Assembly (NCBI GenBank): GCA_036429605.1
Contig: CM071589.1
Location: forward strand, 6,572,001-6,636,000
Direction of reading: 5' to 3'
DNA length: 64,000 nucleotides
From: Cladobotryum mycophilum
Taxonomy: Eukaryota; Ascomycota; Sordariomycetes; Hypocreales; Hypocreaceae
Under the pieces are notes generated by a model, which did no database searches, was not told where the DNA came from, and worked only from the letters and a program-made list of their open reading frames with translations. The position numbers were made by a program, and so were the translations under genes. This document shows, one piece after another, positions 1 to 10,064 of this stretch. Numbering within the stretch: position 1 is the first letter of the stretch; each line of letters starts with the position of its first letter.

Positions 1-1692
1 TGTAGTCGTGATAATTGACTTACCGCGAGGAGGTAGAGGACATGGCAGATGCGAGAACCATGCGAGGGATAGTCTGGTTGAAGAAGACGTTTGGCTTGGC
101 AGCGCCTATTTTCGCAGCAAGCAAGCAGCATGTGGTCAGTTTGAGGCTATTCCCATCTTCGCACGCAATAATAGACTGCGGTGCACACTCGTACCTCGGC
201 GCATGGCGGCGACGCCCACCCGTTGAGCAATCATGGTTGGCTTTTTATTTATCGAAAAGATTCTCTTTTTCTTTTCTCGCTTCGCGATGTTTGAAGCTCG
301 TTGCTTGGATGCCGTCCGTTTATGTCGTTGCGTTTCGTGATATTGAACCGTCGAATCGAATCAGCCTGCTTCCAAGCTCTCGGAACGGGACTGCGCTCGG
401 TTCCTCGGTTGAACGCTTGCCAATCAGAAGCTTGCAATTCCTCATTCATTGTGATCACGTGATGGTGTTCGCATGGAGGGGCATCACGTGTCAGATTCAT
501 TTTCCTTGCTGACTCATCAGACCCAGCGAATTTGTCCATTTGAATGCAAAATTTCGCGACGAGATTTTTGTTTCTTCTTTTCTTTTCTTTTCCTTCTCCC
601 AGATAGACACGAACGTCCGCCGCAGACTGTGAGAAATTTTTTTTTGAAGCAGTATTGGCAGGCAGAGTCTTTGGACTCAAGGACGATCGGAGAGGAATTC
701 TGGGTCCTTCGTTAATCTCGACATTTGGTTGTCCTCCGTCCAAATGCCGTTTCATTCTGAGATCTACATTTTTTTGCCTTTTCTTTCGTGATGTTTGACG
801 CGCTTATGTTGTAGAATGAAGTAAACTCGGTAGCATCACTGCAGAGCTTGGTGGTCTCTACATCGGTCTTGACGAAGCCCTTGGATCTTGATCATGCTTG
901 CGCCTCATGAATGCTTCACTGTTGTTGACTTTGTATGACTGGCTCTATTATGGCACAGCGCATGATGCAATGTATGCTTAATATGCCGGAAATGACGAGG
1001 TGCGCCAGCAAGGCGTCAGTCCGGAATACGGTGAGAAGCTTGTGTTTCGAAGGCTAGCCTCGTGATACACGTCCAAGGCGTTATTGCTCAGGGCCTTTTC
1101 TGCAGCGCGCTGAGATGATCCAACATACAGTGCGATTCTCCCTTGGTGCGGCTCTCCATCACTACACATTCTCAAACACGCGTTCTCTCCCCGCTCTAAT
1201 TCTACAAAACATGCCCAGACAATATGTCTCTATCGTATGCTTAAACTGTTGAAACAGGTAGGTGGCCGATTATCTACAGCCTAATAGATGCCAACTGAGG
1301 CGGAGTGTAACGCAGCATAATGCATGTTGGGCGGCTGCTACACTGCGCTGGCCAGTAACGTGGCCACGTCGGATTCCCCTGGAGGTGTCCTGAGACACAG
1401 CCTTCAGTGCCCCGGAACACACACCTACGGCAAAACGCATAATTGGCTTCAAATGGAAATCTGTGCAGGTTGACGGTATGGATGTGAGGCGGTCGCGGGC
1501 AGTGGCTTTGGGTCTCTGCCTGGGCCGCTGGGCTATGCTATATCGACGCCTACCTTTTACTTTTCCTTTGCTGCTCGAGTAATCAGCCTTTACGCGCTCT
1601 TCGTCTAGGATCCCTTTCCTTATTAAACATTCTACTACAAGAGATACGAGAGAGAAAAGAGAGACGGCAGCATTACAATATCGTCTCTAAGA
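1..1692. other. Gene-free left flank
   Basis: I see no convincing coding region here. The open frames are short, overlap on both strands and have no recognisable domain. The last few hundred bases before 1693 are the presumed promoter and leader of the HeLo gene; the leader just upstream of the ATG is rich in AGAGA-type purine tracts. Confidence 0.5.
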
Positions 1693-3843
1693 ATGGATTC
1701 GGGAGGTCTCGTCCTATCTGCACCATCGCTCCTCATTGAACTCGTAAAACAATCAATTGCCGCCTACAAGCTCTTTCTCGATGGTAAAAACCTCGAAAAG
1801 TCCATGGCACACTTCAGTGTCCGCCTATCAATTGAGCACCAGCGTCTCACTCAATGGGGAGAGGGCTCTGGACTCTTTGCACCGGAAGGTCATTCGCAGC
1901 TCTTTACAGACCCTCGTCTCATCCGGAACCAAGGGCTTCTCGGGCTGGTGCAACAAATACTGAGGTCTATCAAGGAGATCTTGGAGGACGTTGGCCAACT
2001 AACCAAGAAATATGGCCTTCTCGTTCTCGACCCGGCTGAGACGTCGGAAGCACGACCAGCAACTTCGGAAGTGCCTGTCGCTGAGGAGGATGAAAACCTT
2101 GACCAGGCGACCAAGAAGTCGACCAAGAAGAGGCCGGCAATGGAAATGAGTGTGATAGCAAAAAAGGTGAAGGTAGGCATCTCGAGGCTGCGGTGGGCTG
2201 TGGAAGACAAGGAGGCCTTTGAGACCTTGCTTGGGCAATTGAAGCACTACAATGACAGCCTCTACGATTTGCTTCCTCTTGATGTCAGAAACACCTTTTC
2301 ACGAGACGTCTTGGCGAATCTGATATACTCTGCAACCAACGAGGCACTGAAAGACTACAGAGGCATGTCAAGGGTGAACACCTTGAGCTCTACAGCTTCT
2401 ACGGTCTCGAATGAGCCCTTGACATACTCTGCGCTCAGCTCCGCAGCCACCATTGAGATTGCACTCAGAGATAGAAGCCAGCTCTACGAGAACGGATCGA
2501 CTGGTCCAAACTTTGAAGTTCCCTCTGAGCAGTTGTACGGCGACGATCTAACAGAGGATTCAATTCATGGAGGCAGAATCGCATCCTGGGTCCAGCTTCA
2601 GGCGAAAAGGCGGAGAATCAAGCGAGTTTTCATCGAAGAGAAGGCTCTTGCGAGCGCAGAGCCCGGGTTCGATCCGATAGAGAAGCAGAATATCAGCACT
2701 CAGCACAAGTTTGCGCATGGTCTCGACAGCGTCAAGAGGCTCGTCGAGCTTCTTCACCAAGTAGGCTCGACATCTGCTTTCCGAACCCTGAGGTGCGTGG
2801 GAGTGTCGAAGAAGGGGCGCTATATACTTCGGCTCCTGTACGAGCTTCCCGACTGGGTCAACGCAGATGTCCCCCCATGGAAGCTTCATACACTGATGGC
2901 CGAGAGAAAGGTGCACGGAATCTATCCCTCCATGACGGTCCGACTCAAGCTTGCCAAGAATCTTGCAGCGGGCTTGTTCCAGCTACACTCGTCATCCTGG
3001 ATGCACAAGGAGATATCGTCTCACAATGTCGTATTCTTCCAAAGATGCATTGACCCGCCAAAGACAGAGCCGTGTGATCTCCTGAATCCGTTTATATGCG
3101 GGTTCAAACACGCCCGCCACGCAATGAGGGACATAAGTCAGCCACTAACTACACCTATGGACCACTTTGAACACTTCAAATCGAGGATACACATTCACCC
3201 ATCGTACCTCTTCCACAAGGGGTTTATACAAGGTAAACTCAAAAACGGTGGTTCGCTAGATGCGCAGTATTATTACTTCAAGCATGATTACTACAGCTTG
3301 GGTCTGTTACTCCTAGAAATAGGCATGTGGCAGCCGCTAGAGGAACTGGATGTGCTCGCTCCACCAGACCTCGACAATCTTCTGCGCAACAAAACCCGCC
3401 TCTTCACAAAGTTTTGGCAAGCAGAAGTCACCACAGCCGTTGGCTCCAATCTGCAGCAGAGCGCAAAGGAAGGCTGGGATACCTTCAACCCGGACGGCCT
3501 GCTACGAGGGCTGGAATCGTTTACCCAGGCCCTAAAGGATGCGGCCGAGGGGGAGAACATCCAAGATGTCTTTTCCATCCTCAAAGAGCCGTTGGAGGAT
3601 AAAGCCGGCCTGCAGCGTCTGATGTATGACTGGTTTGCCATTTATCCTTTTGAGCTTTTCAGGCAGAGTGCCATCATGACGGCGGAGAAGCACTTGGCGT
3701 TTTACATGGGCGATGAATACCAGAAGCTGGTTCTCAGGTGTCTCAGGTCGGATTTCGGTCTTCCTCGTACGGCATTGGAGTCGGACTGGTTAAAGGGCTT
3801 TAACTGGCTGGTTGTCAAGGAGCTGGAAGAGCGCTGTCTCTAG
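1693..3843 (+). CDS. HeLo-like protein with C-terminal pseudokinase-like domain
   Basis: Uninterrupted 716-residue frame starting at an ATG in good context. Residues about 5-120 are a helical region (GGLVLSAPSLLIELVKQSI onward) that resembles fungal HeLo / prion-inhibition-and-propagation domains. These are membrane-targeting cell-death modules in heterokaryon-incompatibility proteins of the HET-S type. Residues about 330-716 resemble the kinase-like C-terminal domain common in such fungal proteins (DUF7580 type). The catalytic loop reads SWMHKEISSHNVVFF near residues 435-450, so the HRD aspartate is not where a kinase needs it. No DFG is seen; a CGFKHAR stretch occupies its place near residue 468. 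I infer a pseudokinase used for sensing or regulation rather than phosphotransfer. A lysine-rich linker lies near residues 135-160. A second kinase-like gene follows on the same strand. Domain names come from pattern recognition and were not searched. Confidence 0.8.
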   Translation: MDSGGLVLSAPSLLIELVKQSIAAYKLFLDGKNLEKSMAHFSVRLSIEHQRLTQWGEGSGLFAPEGHSQLFTDPRLIRNQGLLGLVQQILRSIKEILEDVGQLTKKYGLLVLDPAETSEARPATSEVPVAEEDENLDQATKKSTKKRPAMEMSVIAKKVKVGISRLRWAVEDKEAFETLLGQLKHYNDSLYDLLPLDVRNTFSRDVLANLIYSATNEALKDYRGMSRVNTLSSTASTVSNEPLTYSALSSAATIEIALRDRSQLYENGSTGPNFEVPSEQLYGDDLTEDSIHGGRIASWVQLQAKRRRIKRVFIEEKALASAEPGFDPIEKQNISTQHKFAHGLDSVKRLVELLHQVGSTSAFRTLRCVGVSKKGRYILRLLYELPDWVNADVPPWKLHTLMAERKVHGIYPSMTVRLKLAKNLAAGLFQLHSSSWMHKEISSHNVVFFQRCIDPPKTEPCDLLNPFICGFKHARHAMRDISQPLTTPMDHFEHFKSRIHIHPSYLFHKGFIQGKLKNGGSLDAQYYYFKHDYYSLGLLLLEIGMWQPLEELDVLAPPDLDNLLRNKTRLFTKFWQAEVTTAVGSNLQQSAKEGWDTFNPDGLLRGLESFTQALKDAAEGENIQDVFSILKEPLEDKAGLQRLMYDWFAIYPFELFRQSAIMTAEKHLAFYMGDEYQKLVLRCLRSDFGLPRTALESDWLKGFNWLVVKELEERCL

Positions 3844-4666
3844 AGGTTGAATAAGTGGTCATATTGGGATATTGGCCAGGGTACAGAGATTTTCTTGATA
3901 ATAATAATAATAATAATAATATTTTTCTGCTTCTCTCTCTTCTGTGTACAGCTGGCTTGGTGTATTGATAATCGGCGTGCCTTTCGAGGAGAACTTGTTT
4001 GGCCTGCTTCAACATCTCTTTGTACTTTTGTCACTATTCTTTGCAGGCAAGGTTTCCACACTCAAACCATAGCCAGCATATCTAATTAAAGCGTTAGCCA
4101 CACATTGATGGAGACAACGCGCATGCGCTGTCACACATTCCGGCCTAGCTTCTTGACTTTGACTTGGGGTCAGGGATATGGGCAAAGGGGAGAAGGGGTC
4201 CTTGGGAGAAATGAATCGAGGTACTAGTCGGACTCTATAGTAAGATCATATTCAGGTTGGGAGCACAAAACTTGCTTGTGAAATCACTGGTTTGCGTAGG
4301 TGATGATGAAGCCGAGAGTAGATTGCGTAAGAAGTCGAACCTAGAACTCTTCTAGCACAGTGTGATGAATGAATGAATGAAATCTATTTGCACTGCCCAA
4401 AAGAATTTCCCCATAACCACTTCTTTTCTGCCTACGCAGGTTTCAGCATGTTGGTTCGTATACGTTTCATTGCTAGACAAACAGCAGGGCTAAGTCTTGT
4501 AACCTGGGATACCCCTCATTCAATGGTTCGTGAAGCCTCTTCTTCGAGCATCCCCTTGTTCGCTTCAACCCACGCGTTGACTGAACAGAAACGAGATGGC
4601 ACTGACCAACGCGGATTCATTTGTTGAAAGGCCTATTGATGTTTAGAAAGAGACACATTTTTTTAG
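3844..4666. other. Intergenic; (TAA)n tract
   Basis: No supported gene. A TAA/AAT trinucleotide run lies just after the HeLo stop codon at about 3897-3921, probably in the 3' untranslated region. An 84-codon open frame at 4373-4627 has no recognisable feature and is not called. Confidence 0.5.
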
Positions 4667-5596
4667 AATTGGTCACCCTTCACTTTTCATTCCATCAACA
4701 CATCAGGCCAACTCCCCTCCTCCTCCTCCTCCTCCTCCTCTACCACAACTACAAAAATTGATAATGTCAGTCCATTAAGAGAAGTAGATCAAGGATTTAG
4801 CAGAAAGAGATTCGTCAGTCTTGGTCGCTGTGGCTGGGTCTTCAAGCTTAATGAGTTCGTTGTCGTGAAAAAGGTTCGCCCGGGCGAGGATGGGGACCTT
4901 GCAAACGAAAAGGCAGTTTTCGATCTCCTAGAGCTTCATCCTCCCTCGCCCTACATCGTCCAACGCTTCTACCGACTACCTGATGCTATATTTTTCGAAA
5001 GAGCGCCACTGGCGGACCTGGCGTCACTCCTGCGCGACAATCAATTACGAGGCAAAAGCTCCGACCGGCACAGAGTAGTAGGAATCAAGACTTTGCAGCC
5101 ACTTGATCGATGCTATAAGTGGATGAAACAGCTAGTCTCCGCTGCTGCCTGGCTCGAGGAGCTAGGTTATGCTCATTGCGATATCCGCCCACCGAATATG
5201 CTTCTATTCGATCATGACGATATAAAACTAGCCGACTTTGATCGAACCACCAAAATAGGAGAAGAGGGGGTGCTTACAGAACCGTTCGCAAGGCGACTTA
5301 CGAAATATGAGAGGATGTGCGAGGACTCTTTGCTATATGGAAAGGTTGGATGTAGGACCGAACAGTTCGCCATTGGTTCAGCATTCTACTCCCCAACTCG
5401 CGGCTACGATCTATACGACGACGAAGACTTTGGAGCGGAGCATCAGCTGGTCATGTGGGATAAGCTCACGAAGAAGGAATTTCCCGCCATTGGGGACTTG
5501 GAGTGCGATGAGATCGTGGGAAACTGCTGGAATAACCATTATATATCGATCAAAGAGCTGCTCCAGGTTATAATGGCTATAGATGGGATGGCTTGA
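4667..5596 (+). CDS. Small protein-kinase-like protein, 5' end unresolved
   Basis: The coordinates give the maximal open frame after a TAG at 4664-4666. It contains kinase-fold landmarks: a glycine-loop remnant FVSLGRCGWVFKLNEF encoded near 4811-4858, then VVVKK carrying the candidate ATP-binding lysine. AHCDIRPPNMLLF near 5168 matches the HxD-x4-N catalytic loop, and LADFD near 5229 has DFD in place of DFG. Small fungal kinase-like proteins of this kind often carry these variants. The frame has no ATG before the kinase region; the first candidate initiation-like codon is GTG at 4865, inside the conserved part. An ATG at 4764 is one frame off and reaches a stop after four codons. Either a first exon lies upstream, or there is an indel, or the gene is decayed. 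A serine run is encoded by the CCT repeat at 4717-4740. Catalytic activity is uncertain. Confidence 0.6.
   Translation, partial: NWSPFTFHSINTSGQLPSSSSSSSSTTTTKIDNVSPLREVDQGFSRKRFVSLGRCGWVFKLNEFVVVKKVRPGEDGDLANEKAVFDLLELHPPSPYIVQRFYRLPDAIFFERAPLADLASLLRDNQLRGKSSDRHRVVGIKTLQPLDRCYKWMKQLVSAAAWLEELGYAHCDIRPPNMLLFDHDDIKLADFDRTTKIGEEGVLTEPFARRLTKYERMCEDSLLYGKVGCRTEQFAIGSAFYSPTRGYDLYDDEDFGAEHQLVMWDKLTKKEFPAIGDLECDEIVGNCWNNHYISIKELLQVIMAIDGMA
4717..4740. repeat. (CCT)n microsatellite
   Basis: Eight or so CCT units lie upstream of the kinase-like homology. Read in the kinase frame they would encode polyserine. Confidence 0.85.
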
Positions 5597-6755
5597 CAGG
5601 TTACGTGTGTTGAAGATTCCGCATGGGTAGAGTCAAGAAAAAGTGAGTGCGAAGAGGCCGACAGGAATGGCTTTGTGAAAGCTTTGTTTGCGCCTTTCTA
5701 ACTACTTTCTTAATGGGACGGGTACCGTCGATCGAAGACTTGGATCACAAAAGGCCCGTGGACAGGAGTTGTCTATGCATCATCAGACCCGGGAATCGTA
5801 TGGCAGGATGTTATATGGTGGAAATATGCGGGGATACTAGGAATACACAGGAATCAGGGGGATGGACAGAAACGTTGGAAATGTTCTTGCCCGCATGAGA
5901 CCAGTTTATGTGGCGTATTTCGATTCATACAATGTTTCCCATGGAGGCAACTATTGCTATTCAATGCTATCTACTAATGAATGTGTTTCTGCCGCAATCC
6001 GCCATAAATCTATGCCAATCTCCATCATAGAGCCCTGTATCAACATGATTCTACTCAAGACAAACGAAGAAGCGAGCAGGGAGAGGGGGTAATCAATCCA
6101 CCATTCATTTTTGCTACGCAGCGCCTCAATTCATCATAGGGACATGCTTGATGACATATCCAGAAGCATTCTTTTTCTTACTTCCAGAATTACAGGCATG
6201 CTAATTGACGGGAGCTCCGTTTGAACACTCGAGACTGTCTTTCCTAAATATAATTTTCATCGTGCCTGTATATCCCTTTCAGACAACATAAAATGCTTAA
6301 CCAGCAGAATCTCTGAACCGTTTGGGAACAGTTGGACAGCTCTCGAGTCTTCTTTTGCACAAGGTTTGCAACGATGAGACATTCTTCCTCTGAAAGCATA
6401 CTTCATTCAAGCATGGACCAAAAAAATGAACGGATACAAGCAGCCAATCTTCTTTCATAAGATAATTGAACAGATCGACACATATCACTACAAGGACACA
6501 GTAAATGACCTTTTCTTGTCGTCAGACTAAATATCAAGCTGGTTATGCCCCTGACGATGGTCTCTCTTCCTCCCATCCACCTCCATCGGACATCCCCAGA
6601 CACCGGAATTACTCTACAGGGGCTCCTTTAGATACAAAGATCCGACGTGTTCCCCTTCAAGATACTTCAAGTCTCCTCGAAACGTTGATTGCCTGTCAAT
6701 TCGGGTATCTGGGAAGCGCCGTCTCGTGTTAAGCTAACCAGTCACAGAATCTACC
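5597..6755. other. Intergenic, no gene seen
   Basis: Short open frames only (for example 5647-5898 and 6505-6732), none with a recognisable domain. The right end is the likely promoter and leader of the small Cys-rich gene at 6756. Confidence 0.45.
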
Positions 6756-7084
6756 ATGTGCAGGGTAATCATCTGCCCTCGCAACTACGTCTGCGGACAC
6801 GTATGGGAGCAGTCCGACTGGATGGTCGACTATCCCACCGATTGTGGCTCTTGCGGCGAGGTCAGGGAGAGGACCTATGTCAACCCGAGTAATGATACGA
6901 AGCCGTGTGGGGATTGCATTCGGGACAGGCTCTGGACGGAGGATGGTTCTGGTGGATGGATAAAGTCACACACTCGGTATGCTTTTGGTTCCGCAGCGGA
7001 TAATGAATTTGAGGAGGGAGAGCTAACTGGGTGTTTTGTAGTGATATTCTCAAGTATCGACTATTGAAGGCACTGGGTAGATGA
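6756..7084 (+). CDS. Small Cys-rich zinc-binding-like protein (copy A), spliced
   Basis: Modelled as 6756-6976 joined to 7042-7084, giving 87 residues. The 65-bp intron starts GTATGC, has a CTAAC branch-like site near 7023 and ends TTTTGTAG. Without splicing the frame would end in an unrelated tail. The protein starts MCR and has the metal-ligand-like pattern C13-x-H15, C30-x2-C33, C51-x2-C54, with extra cysteines at 2 and 7. There is no signal peptide or membrane segment, so it is probably intracellular. It aligns without gaps over about 70 residues to the protein encoded at 9831-10064 on the other strand. Shared positions include C2, C13, H15, P27, D29, C30, C33, G34, P50, C51, C54, W60, D63 and W68. 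Small proteins starting MC and carrying a CGH motif are common in filamentous fungi but have no known function. Confidence 0.65.
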
Positions 7085-8118
7085 ATATGTTTTGCTTTAA
7101 GCCGGCAGATGAGAAGAAGATGAGTATAATATAATGAATCTAGATTACTATTTTTATTTTTTAAAAAAAATTCATTTATCCATTGTGAACCGTTGGAACT
7201 TTCTACTCTCTCACCATCTATCTGAGTATATGCATCGTGACGTCCGACTGTCGTAGAAGCGCAAATCAGCAAGTCCTAATATGCTACCCTAGAGACACTT
7301 ACCTTTGACCAAATGGTGAACGCGAATCCAAAGTGCATAATCTAAAAATAACCATTCTTTTTCCTATTTCTTTGTTGGCTCACGCCGACAACCGGATGTG
7401 TAATGAACAAAGCCAACTTGATAAGCAAACAAATCAAAGGATTTGTCGGAATGCCATCACGACTCTGGGGGCACCAGCCGACGCCCACGACCGGACCAAC
7501 AACAAGCCAGTGCTCACCCCTCGGAGCTTGGGCAACAAAAACAATGATGGGAGTCCAACGTAAGAACGATAAAATAGCAGAGCCACTCTCACTATTGCCC
7601 ACTTTCCTTGTTGGATACGACGTTGTTTGTGTTGGTCGAGTCCATGGATGAAGCCTGTTCTGGCAACGGCCGGTCAAAGCTCTAATAGATTGCTCTCTCT
7701 TTCGGTGGCTTTTCCAACGGTGATTGGTGAGATCGGCTCGGGGGGCGTGTCTCTCTTCTAGGTTCCAGCTTTTCGGGGTCTGGGAATTTGTCTCGGATGC
7801 TTTCCCTCCCCATCGCTCCCAATTTTCATGACTACAAGCGACTTTTCCTGTGCTTTACCAAGCAAAACCAGCCCCCCCAGTATCCTCTCTCTCTCTCCCT
7901 CTCTCTCTTTCTCGGCGAGAAACTCATTGAGCTTTTTCTTCAAACAAAGGCACAGCCGGTACATGTGATAGCAATCCATCGCCCGGTGTTTCCATTAACA
8001 TCCACTCCGAGAACAAGGGAACGAAGAACCTGGGAAGGCAGCAGCAGCAACTAAACCGCCGATCAAAGTGAAAGGAGAAAAAAAGGGACCATATAAAGAT
8101 CCAACGAAATCCATCAAG
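7085..8118. other. Intergenic; promoter of secreted oxidase gene
   Basis: No supported gene. A CT-rich tract (about 7889-7913) and a TATAAA-like sequence near 8092 sit upstream of the oxidase ATG at 8119. Confidence 0.45.
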
Positions 8119-9500
8119 ATGTCGTCCTCTATCAGATACCGGTGCCTTGGAAGCGCTCTGTGGCTCGTCGTGACAATGGTAACAGCACTCGCTGCAGCGG
8201 ACTTTGAAGACCAGGACTACATCACTCGCGAGGTTTGCATCGTTGGAGGGGGCAGCACGGGAACGTACGCAGCCGTCCAGCTCCAGGATCAGGGGCACAG
8301 CGTCGTTGTCGTTGAGCAAAAGAGTCGCCTGGGAGGCCATGCTGAGACCGAGTACTACCCCGATGGCTTCATCAACTACGGCGTTGCCGGCGTGTTCGGC
8401 AACCAGCTCACCAAGAACTACCTGGAGAGGCTCGGGGTCGAGTATAAGCCCCTACCTGCCCCCCAGCGCACAACGACTACGTCGATTTCAAGACGGGCAA
8501 GAAGGTGGCGCCAAACCCCAACAACCTCGGCTTTGGCGAGGCTGCTGCCCTCTACCTGAACGCCATCAAGCAATACAACTTTACGAGCGAGGGAACGTAC
8601 GACCTCCCGCAGCCCGTCCCGGAGGAACTCCTGCGTCCTTTTGGAGAGTTTGTTCAAAAGAACAGGCTGGAGGGCGCGTTGCCCTTGATCTTCACCTTCG
8701 CCTCCGGCGTGGGCAACATCCTCGAGACCCCTTTGCTCTATGTTCTCCAAAATTTTGGCATAGCGCATATCAACGCCTTGCTTTCCGGCTACATCACGCC
8801 CAAGGAGGGTCTGGCCGACATCTACAAGAAAGCCGCCGCCGCGATCGGTCCCTCCAACATCCTCTACCAAACGCTTGTTGTCGAGGCGAGGCGAAGCGAA
8901 GACGGGGGCATCAACCTGGTGGTGCAGAGTGCCGACGGCTGCCAAAAGATGATCAAGGCGAAGAAGCTGCTGATTACCATGCCGCCGACCATGAAGAACA
9001 TGGGGCCGTTCGACCTCGACGCCAAGGAAAAGTCGCTCTTCAGAAAGTGGCACTGGCAAAACTACTACGCCGCCATCGTCAACGACTCCGGAATCCCCAA
9101 CGACCTTCAGGTCTCCAACCTAGACCCGAGTCAGCCCAACAGCCTGCCCGTCCCGCCTTTCCAGTGGAGCCTCGAGTACATGGGCGTCCCCGGCTACCTG
9201 GCGAGCAAGATCATCGCAGGGCCCGACTTCACGGCCGACGAGGCCAAAGACCTCGTCGTCTCGGACATTCGCCGCATGAAGGGGACATACCCCATCCAGG
9301 ATCCGGAGATTGTGGCCTTTGCGGACCACACGCCCACGTCGATGAAGGTCTCGGCCGAGGACGTGCGGAACGGCTTCTACACCAGGCTCTACGCACTGCA
9401 GGGCCAGAAGAGCACGTACTACACCGGTCTCTCGTTTTGTTCGGATTACTCGTCGCTTTTGTGGGCGTACACGGAGAAGATTATTGCGCAGATGTTTTAG
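8119..9500 (+). CDS. Secreted FAD-dependent amine oxidase-like oxidoreductase (one frameshift)
   Basis: The first part reads from ATG 8119, with a hydrophobic signal peptide (LGSALWLVVTMVTALAAA) and then a dinucleotide-binding motif, VCIVGGGSTGTYAAVQL, followed by EQKSRLGGH. These are typical of flavin-containing amine oxidases and of fungal proteins often labelled beta-cyclopiazonate dehydrogenase-like. The frame breaks at the C6 run 8459-8464. Homology-like sequence resumes one frame over and continues to the TAG at 9498-9500. One added C gives 1383 nt and 460 residues, the usual size for this family. The predicted reaction is FAD-dependent oxidation of an unknown small molecule in the secretory pathway or outside the cell; substrate and final location are inference. 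An in-frame ATG at 8068 would put a charged segment before the signal peptide, so 8119 is preferred. Flanked by two Cys-rich paralogues. Confidence 0.75.
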
Positions 9501-9830
9501 TCAGGAGGCGGGGGTTTTGTTCTTCTTCGTTACTTTCTTTGTTACATAGACCGGATTGCTTCACTGGCAATGGTATTTTTTGGAATCAGGTTAGGATATA
9601 TAGAATGTAATAATAGTATTTCATTTTCTGGAGCACATCTGCCTACTTCTACCTTTTACCCTATTACCTCTATTACCGTGGGAAATCGCTCGCCGCAAGG
9701 GTCTCTTCAACCATCCATCGTCCGCACAATCCAAGATAGACCAACCAAACGCCGCAACAATAAAAAAAGGAAACCCTCCGCTTCCCAAGAAAAAAACTAT
9801 CCCCTACTTTGAAGAAACTTGAAAATGTGT

Positions 9831-10064
9831 TCAGTCAGAGTCCAGCACCATGACCTGAACCCACTTCCCTTTCGTGTCCAGCTGCCAGTGATCGTTCTTC
9901 ATGCAATTTTCGCAGGGGCGCGGGTCGAGCGTTAGGCTGAGGAACTTTGTGTTCTTGATCTTGCCGCAGTTGTTGCAGTCGGCCGGCCAGGCTACGGTGG
10001 ATTCTGGTCCTTTGACGACGTGGCAGCAGACCATCATTGTTTGGGGGACGATGCGTCGACACAT
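9831..10064 (-). CDS. Small Cys-rich zinc-binding-like protein (copy B)
   Basis: A 77-residue protein starting MCRRIVPQTMMVCCH, transcribed towards the oxidase gene. It matches copy A at 6756 position for position without gaps: C2, C13, H15, P27, D29, C30-x2-C33, P50, C51-x2-C54, W60, D63, G66 and W68. It lacks the cysteine found at position 7 of copy A and has cysteine rather than glycine at 14. Its C-terminus stops soon after W68, whereas copy A continues in a second exon. It has no signal peptide. Function is unknown; metal binding is inferred from ligand spacing only. The longer open frames overlapping this region in other frames show no such conservation and are not called. Confidence 0.6.
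   Translation of the reverse strand: MCRRIVPQTMMVCCHVVKGPESTVAWPADCNNCGKIKNTKFLSLTLDPRPCENCMKNDHWQLDTKGKWVQVMVLDSD

Noticed and set aside
249..755. 168-codon minus-strand frame at the left edge
   Set aside because: Lys/Arg/Ser-rich with no pattern; it overlaps other frames equally well, so there is no support for a gene.
8435..8465. A very short intron to explain the oxidase frame break
   Set aside because: GT...AG choices here give 25-30 bp introns, too short for fungi, and none restores the frame. A one-base homopolymer error explains it better.
8204..9610. 468-codon frame overlapping the oxidase
   Set aside because: Arg/Pro-rich translation of a GC-rich coding region in the wrong frame. 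The oxidase frames carry the flavoprotein motifs.
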